The translations under genes and the position numbers were made by a program. Positions 59,630-64,000 of a stretch of 64,000 nt of DNA are shown in pieces (position 1 is the stretch's first letter; each line of letters opens with the position of its first letter). The notes under the pieces are model-generated. The model had not been told where the DNA came from and did no database searches. It saw only the letters and a list, made by a program, of their open reading frames with translations. The stretch is taken from assembly GCA_003008705.1 (NCBI GenBank), contig PDUO01000002.1, positions 762,898 through 826,897 of the forward strand, in the 5' to 3' direction. Source of the DNA: Pezicula radicicola (lineage: Eukaryota > Ascomycota > Leotiomycetes > Helotiales > Dermateaceae).

Positions 59630-61813
59630 ATGAATCCTCCACCTCCTCCTCCACCTCACGGGGAAGGCCACAAGGGCTCAGGCTTACCACCAGGAAACTA
59701 CGACATATTCATAATACCTCCCCATGCTTCCGGCTCCGGCTTCCTTTACCTACCATCTCTACGACCGAATGTTAATAGTTTCGCTGCTGGCTTTGCATCA
59801 GCTCTCATTCTTGTTGTGTTATGGCAGGCAATCACACCAGCTTTGCAGCAATGGTGGAATAGCGTCAAGGGGTCGGGGGGCATGGGCATGATTATGGTAA
59901 TGGTGGCAGTTGGAATAGGAGCATGGGCTTTGGGAAGAGTACAGGCTGATGGCGGGCCTGGACCGGGAGGGGGTGGTACTGCTCATCCACCTGGAGGCGC
60001 TTCATACGGTCATTCGCAACCCAATGGACATGCCAATGGGTATACCAGTGGGTATGCCAACGCCTCACCTCCACCAGGATCAGGGCCATCGTCAGGCTCT
60101 CAATCAGGACCCCCACCCAAACCTTCATGGCAGCAGAGACCGCCAAATCCTCCAGGTGCAACGAGCGCCAATTCATCACCACCACCAAAACCTGAGTGGA
60201 AGCCTGAGTGGAAGCCAGAGTGGAAGCCAGAACCAAAGCCAAGTCCACCACCGCCCCCGAAACCTGAATGGAAGCCGGAGCCAAAGCCCCAGCCAAAGCC
60301 TGACACAAGCGGATGGGAAAGGGCCAGAGAGGAGACAAGAAGGAAAGAGGAAGAACGGAAGAAGCAAGAGGCTGAGAAGAAGAGGAAAGAGGAGTTGGAG
60401 GCGAGACTGAAAGCTGCCAGAGAGAGAGATGCCCGCGAACGAGAAGAACGGGAACAAAAGCAGAAGGCTGAGGCCGCGAAAAGAGAAGCAGAAGCAAAGA
60501 AAGCAGCGGATGCAAAGAAATGGGAGGAAGCCAAAAAGGCAGCTGAGGCTAAGAGAGTGCAGGAGGCTGCAAAGAAGGCCGAAGAAGCAAAGAAAGCAGC
60601 AGAAGCGAAGAAAGCCGCCGAAGCCAAAAAAGCAGCAGAGTCTGCGAAAGCTTCTCCTGCTCCATCTCCATTCAAAAGCAGCTATGCCTTCTCTGCAATG
60701 GGCGAAAAGACCAATCCATGGCCAAAGGGGCAGCCACCAGTTTACTCGCAGCCAGCAACTCCTCCACAAGCTCGTTCGCAGCCAGCGTCTCCTACTAAGA
60801 GACCTCCAGCTCCAACAGCAAAGACTTACCTAGGCACGGAGGAAGATGATGTCTACTCCTACCGGCCATACGATAAGCCTAAGAGGCCTTCACACAACAA
60901 GGCTCCCTCCTCTGTCTTCTCAGAATCCTCCTACGCTTACTCGCAGTCCACATCCCGAACTACACCGCCCCCATCGCATCGCGGGCCGTACAGTACCAAG
61001 GATCCTGACAAGATTGTCATTAAAGCCGTATACTCTTTCAACAATGCCTTCCTCCGAACTCCTACTTCGCAGTTAGTCTCTGGTGTTGGCTCGGTGACGG
61101 ATGGGCTTATTCTTCGAATCACAACAGAAGGTCTCTTTATTGACGATGATGTCCGTGGCGTCCCACAACGAGAATGGGACGTCAAAGCATGGACAATGAA
61201 ACTCGTAGAGGTATGGTGTCCATCCTTCCAGGCCAGGCCCGCTGCTGGCAACCCTTCTGCTTCTGCGCGTCCTGCATCTCATCAGAATCCTGTTCGTCGC
61301 CTCTGGAACTTGGACAAGGAAAGGGCTGCCTCCGCCGTGGAGACTGACGCTCTTCTTGCCGATATGTTACAGCAGTGTCGAGATAGTTGTCGTGTCCGGC
61401 GTTTTTCGTCCTCCTCTTCTGCGTATTCTGCTTCGTCCTACGCTTCCTCTGCATATTCAACTTCTTCGCGTGATTCAGGATCGACTAGATATTCCTTTGT
61501 TTCTGATTCTGCTTATGGTGCTTCTTCTGTTGGCTCGTCGTCGCCTTCTAGTCGAGATCAGAGAAAAAGAACTGACAAAATGGGTGCGCATCAGACAGGA
61601 GAATTGAGGTCCGCTGGACTACATGTGCTGAGAGCTAGCATCCGAGATCAGGAGGGCAAGAGATACGTCTTTGTAATTACCGAAGAAGAGAGCTGGAAGG
61701 TTGCTGTTGGACTTCAGAGATTGCGGAAGGGGACCCAAGTTAGGGCTTTGGGCGTTAGTGGCATGAGTGCCAATGATGCCAGATCAACACTCGATAATCT
61801 TGGATGGGCATGA
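59630..61813 (+). CDS. Unknown two-TM protein with KPEW repeats and a long Lys/Ala/Glu coil (727 aa)
   Basis: No family is recognised. The protein opens with a proline tract, followed by a likely membrane segment at about 50-68 (SFAAGFASALILVVLWQAIT) and a second at about 84-102 (MGMIMVMVAVGIGAWALG). A proline- and glycine-rich region follows. Then come PEWKPEWKPEWKPEPKP repeats, and a long charged helix of KAEAAKREAEAKKAADAKKW type that is rich in Lys, Ala and Glu. The C-terminal third carries a mixed domain (VIKAVYSFNNAFLRTPTSQL, then FIDDDVRGVPQREWDVKAWT), a serine-rich linker and a closing domain (LRASIRDQEGKRYVFVITEE, KVAVGLQRLRKGTQV). The conserved-looking parts are the membrane pair and C-terminal domains; the coil is low complexity. 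Single exon. Confidence 0.7.
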   Translation: MNPPPPPPPHGEGHKGSGLPPGNYDIFIIPPHASGSGFLYLPSLRPNVNSFAAGFASALILVVLWQAITPALQQWWNSVKGSGGMGMIMVMVAVGIGAWALGRVQADGGPGPGGGGTAHPPGGASYGHSQPNGHANGYTSGYANASPPPGSGPSSGSQSGPPPKPSWQQRPPNPPGATSANSSPPPKPEWKPEWKPEWKPEPKPSPPPPPKPEWKPEPKPQPKPDTSGWERAREETRRKEEERKKQEAEKKRKEELEARLKAARERDAREREEREQKQKAEAAKREAEAKKAADAKKWEEAKKAAEAKRVQEAAKKAEEAKKAAEAKKAAEAKKAAESAKASPAPSPFKSSYAFSAMGEKTNPWPKGQPPVYSQPATPPQARSQPASPTKRPPAPTAKTYLGTEEDDVYSYRPYDKPKRPSHNKAPSSVFSESSYAYSQSTSRTTPPPSHRGPYSTKDPDKIVIKAVYSFNNAFLRTPTSQLVSGVGSVTDGLILRITTEGLFIDDDVRGVPQREWDVKAWTMKLVEVWCPSFQARPAAGNPSASARPASHQNPVRRLWNLDKERAASAVETDALLADMLQQCRDSCRVRRFSSSSSAYSASSYASSAYSTSSRDSGSTRYSFVSDSAYGASSVGSSSPSSRDQRKRTDKMGAHQTGELRSAGLHVLRASIRDQEGKRYVFVITEEESWKVAVGLQRLRKGTQVRALGVSGMSANDARSTLDNLGWA
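60191..60234 (+). repeat. 12-bp coding tandem repeat (PEWK)
   Basis: CCTGAGTGGAAG is repeated with CCAGAGTGGAAG, giving PEWK three times and a fourth degraded PEPK. The 12-bp period keeps the frame. Confidence 0.8.
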
Positions 61814-62574
61814 AAGGAGTGGGAAGAGAGAAGAAGAAGCAGTCGATGAAGCGTTTGAGTGAAAAGTAAGGGAGTTGTGGAATGCATTGCTGACAAGGCA
61901 ACGGTTCCATATCTCTGTGGAATGTGGTACACAGCACGGTGTGAAAGGTTCGGTTCATTCCCCAGCATTTACGGAGTATAAACCATCAGCGAGGGAGTTT
62001 TGTTTTATTTTTGTGATTGGTAACTCAGGTCTTGTACATTGGATGACAACTGGGATGGTGGATATAGAGCAGACTGTGGTCACTTGCACTGTCAATATAT
62101 ACGGTGCTATTAATTCATAATGCATCGAACTGAATGACTAACGAAGTAAGGTGAGGTCGTGATTTATGGAGCTTTACATAGCTAAACTGTGCCGACGAGC
62201 TCATGTGGTGATGGATCACTTAATTCATGAATCTCTCTCCGAATTCAGGTAAAGTGACTTATTCGATTCGAGCATTGTACTTTCGTATTTGTACAAGTAC
62301 ATTTTGATTTTAGTTACTCAAACTTTGGGTGACTCACTTGATTGTAGTAACATCATTCTGGCTGTACTTATTCACTTAGCTCTCGTAGGTAGGTTTCACA
62401 AATCTAAGCAATTTATCAACTCGTTGTTACGGTGTAAATTCTTCTGTTTTTTTTTACAAATGTGGAAGCGAGGACAGGGGATGATGTTTGACCGCCTGGA
62501 TCTGCCCGAACTTTCAGTAAACGGAAGTCTACCTTGAGGGGGGACTCTCAACAACGGCCGAAAAGCAAAGCAAC
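61814..62574. other. Intergenic, 0.8 kb
   Basis: Contains a minisatellite remnant near 62300-62350. The last 100 bases are the dynactin p62 leader. No other feature. Confidence 0.45.
62300..62350 (+). repeat. 18-bp minisatellite remnant
   Basis: TTTAGTTACTCAAACTTTGG and GTGACTCACTTGATTGTAGT preserve the unit in both orientations. Confidence 0.5.
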
Positions 62575-64000
62575 ATGGCTTCCTTCACGCCATACACGTA
62601 CTTCCAGTGCCCGTGCACAAACAACTCGATACCGACGAGGACAGTTGGGGAGGACAATCATTTAGAAAACGCCGAAGGAAATGACGAGGATGACCGGGAT
62701 TTCGATCCCCGAGCCCCACGCGCAAACTACAGTTTATATCCTCTCGAACACCTCCTATACTGCGAGGATTGTCACCAGATACGATGTCCCAGATGCGTAC
62801 TAGACGAAATCGTTACGTGGTACTGCCCGAATTGCCTTTTTGAAGTTCCAAGTAGCACGGTTAAGAGCGAAGGGAATAGGTACACAGTAGGAGCTATCTT
62901 TCCAGCCATTGAGATGCTAATAAGAATTTCAGATGTACAAGAAGTTGCTTTCAATGTCCTGTCTGTGTCGCGCCTCTTTCTGTCAATAGCGAAGCCCCGC
63001 CACCATCAGGACTAGGCGCAGAACAAGCAATTCAGTCTGGACCTTTCGTGCTTAGTTGCTCCTTCTGCAACTGGAGCTCCACAGAAATAGGAATCAAATT
63101 CGAGAAGGCAAACAGCATATATGCACAACTCGCCAAGATAAAGAATGGAGGTGGCCAAATATTATCCTCAAAACAGCGACGTTTAGACAGGGAAGAACGA
63201 AGGAGGGCTTTCTCGGACGTTACGATTACAGAGGAGAATCAGGAAGAATTACCACCTTTGGATCCGAACGAGAAGTTAGACGCTGAAGCTCAGTTTTCCA
63301 ATCTGAAGTCGTTCTATCAGTCACAGCTAGCGGACTCTTCTCCAGCTAGCGCACTAGGATTTGGTGCTGATTATGGTTATGGGTCACCTGGAGCGCTTTC
63401 GAGGATCATGGGACTATATACCGGTGGTAGCACCTTTGCGGATAAGAAGGGCAAAAATAAAAATGCTACCATGCGAGAGGCAAACGATGCCACGGAGGGA
63501 TTGCAAATCGCATCCAAGGAACCGCATTCAGAAATCGCAAAGCTTCAGACGCAAGGTTGGGACAGCACAACGTCGATTTCACAACGAGGCCAACAAGCTC
63601 ACGAGCCACAATTTATCTCTGACCTACGGCCTATTGCTAATCTACTACGCACAAAACGTTCGAAACGTTGCAAAACCTGTCGTCATATCCTCTCAAAGCC
63701 CGAATCCAAAGTCTCCAACACCCGCTTTCGGATCCGTCTCGTAGCACTAAACTACATACCTAGCATTGTTATCAAACCACTCCAGCCATCATTACCAGGA
63801 CAATCGCCCCTTCTCACATCTATGAAGCCAACGCAGTTTGTGCTTACATTCAAAAACCCGCTATTTGAAGCTGTGAAGGTGAACCTGGCAACACCTGGAA
63901 AGACACCAGGAAGATTTGCCAGTAAAGTCACAGTGCTATGTCCGCAGTTCGAGGTAGGTGCAAACACAGATGTGTGGGATGAAGCTTTAAGGGAAGGAGG
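62575..64000 (+). CDS. ro-2: Dynactin subunit p62 (DCTN4 family), partial
   Basis: Dynactin p62 is a zinc-containing pointed-end subunit of the dynactin complex that lets dynein carry cargo along microtubules; the Neurospora gene is ro-2. Exon 1 is 62575-62879 and exon 2 runs from 62933 off the right edge, with a 53-nt intron between; 457 codons are visible. Cysteine pairs show the zinc modules: LLYCEDCHQIRCPRCVLDEI with YCPNCLF, then SCFQCPVCVAPLSV joined by splicing through RCTRSC, then LSCSFCNWSSTEIGIKF. A charged coil follows. The later block RSKRCKTCRHILSKPESK and RIRLVALNYIPSIVIKPLQP is the family's conserved C-terminal part. The symbol follows Neurospora usage. Confidence 0.9.

Noticed and set aside
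59892..60769. Three long minus-strand frames opposite the two-TM protein gene
   Set aside because: They are antisense shadows of a compositionally biased (Lys/Ala/Glu) coding strand.

Overview
This window is nuclear DNA from a filamentous ascomycete (Pezizomycotina). Evidence: single-copy eukaryotic genes are interrupted by short introns (mostly 46-80 nt) with GTAAGT-like donors and CTAAC/CTGAC branch points, and the content is typically fungal (STE12 with C-terminal zinc fingers, BDP1, NTO1, a Vam7-type SNARE, EB1, dynactin p62, mitochondrial ALA synthase). A Leotiomycete (Helotiales) is my best guess, from general gene flavour and the coiled-coil family described below; that is inference only. 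I rebuilt exon-intron structures by hand; each complete spliced gene model below sums to a whole number of codons.

Layout. 1-5.6 kb: BRE1 (minus, runs off the left edge), BDP1 (plus) and a GH1 beta-glucosidase (minus). 6.4-7.1 kb: a GFA/CENP-V-type zinc protein (minus). 9.0-10.0 kb: a maltose/sugar O-acetyltransferase (plus). 10.3-12.5 kb: two decayed copies of a coiled-coil family plus an orphan plus-strand frame. 12.5-14.8 kb: gene-free, holding a decayed duplicate of DNA that also lies upstream of STE12. 14.8-15.8 kb: an intact member of the coiled-coil family. 16.4-17.4 kb: an inactivated aldo-keto reductase. 18.6-20.4 kb: a large unrecognised coiled-coil protein. 22.1-24.0 kb: HEM1. 25.1-27.0 kb: a second intact, four-exon coiled-coil family member. 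27.6-28.4 kb: a possible broken gene. 29.7-32.0 kb: STE12 with a long upstream region. 33.1-40.9 kb: a gene desert of nearly 8 kb. 40.9-43.4 kb: EB1/Bim1 and a Vam7-like SNARE. 44.3-46.3 kb: an unrecognised nine-exon gene whose last introns resemble each other. 47.3-49.9 kb: a DUF8004-like protein. 50-53.8 kb: gene-free. 53.9-57.6 kb: NTO1. 59.6-61.8 kb: a two-TM, lysine/alanine-rich protein. 62.6 kb to the edge: dynactin p62.

How it fits together. Most complete genes are housekeeping: chromatin (BRE1, NTO1), Pol III transcription (BDP1), microtubule plus-end and dynein transport (EB1, dynactin p62), vacuolar fusion (Vam7), heme synthesis (HEM1) and MAP-kinase-driven development (STE12). I see no biosynthetic cluster or new multi-gene system. 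The unusual content is in the spaces: an 18-bp minisatellite scattered through intergenic DNA and one intron, a second short dispersed element often beside it, C-to-T-like decay of duplicated DNA (RIP-like), a locally multiplied coiled-coil gene family with two intact and two dead copies, and two GC-AG introns.
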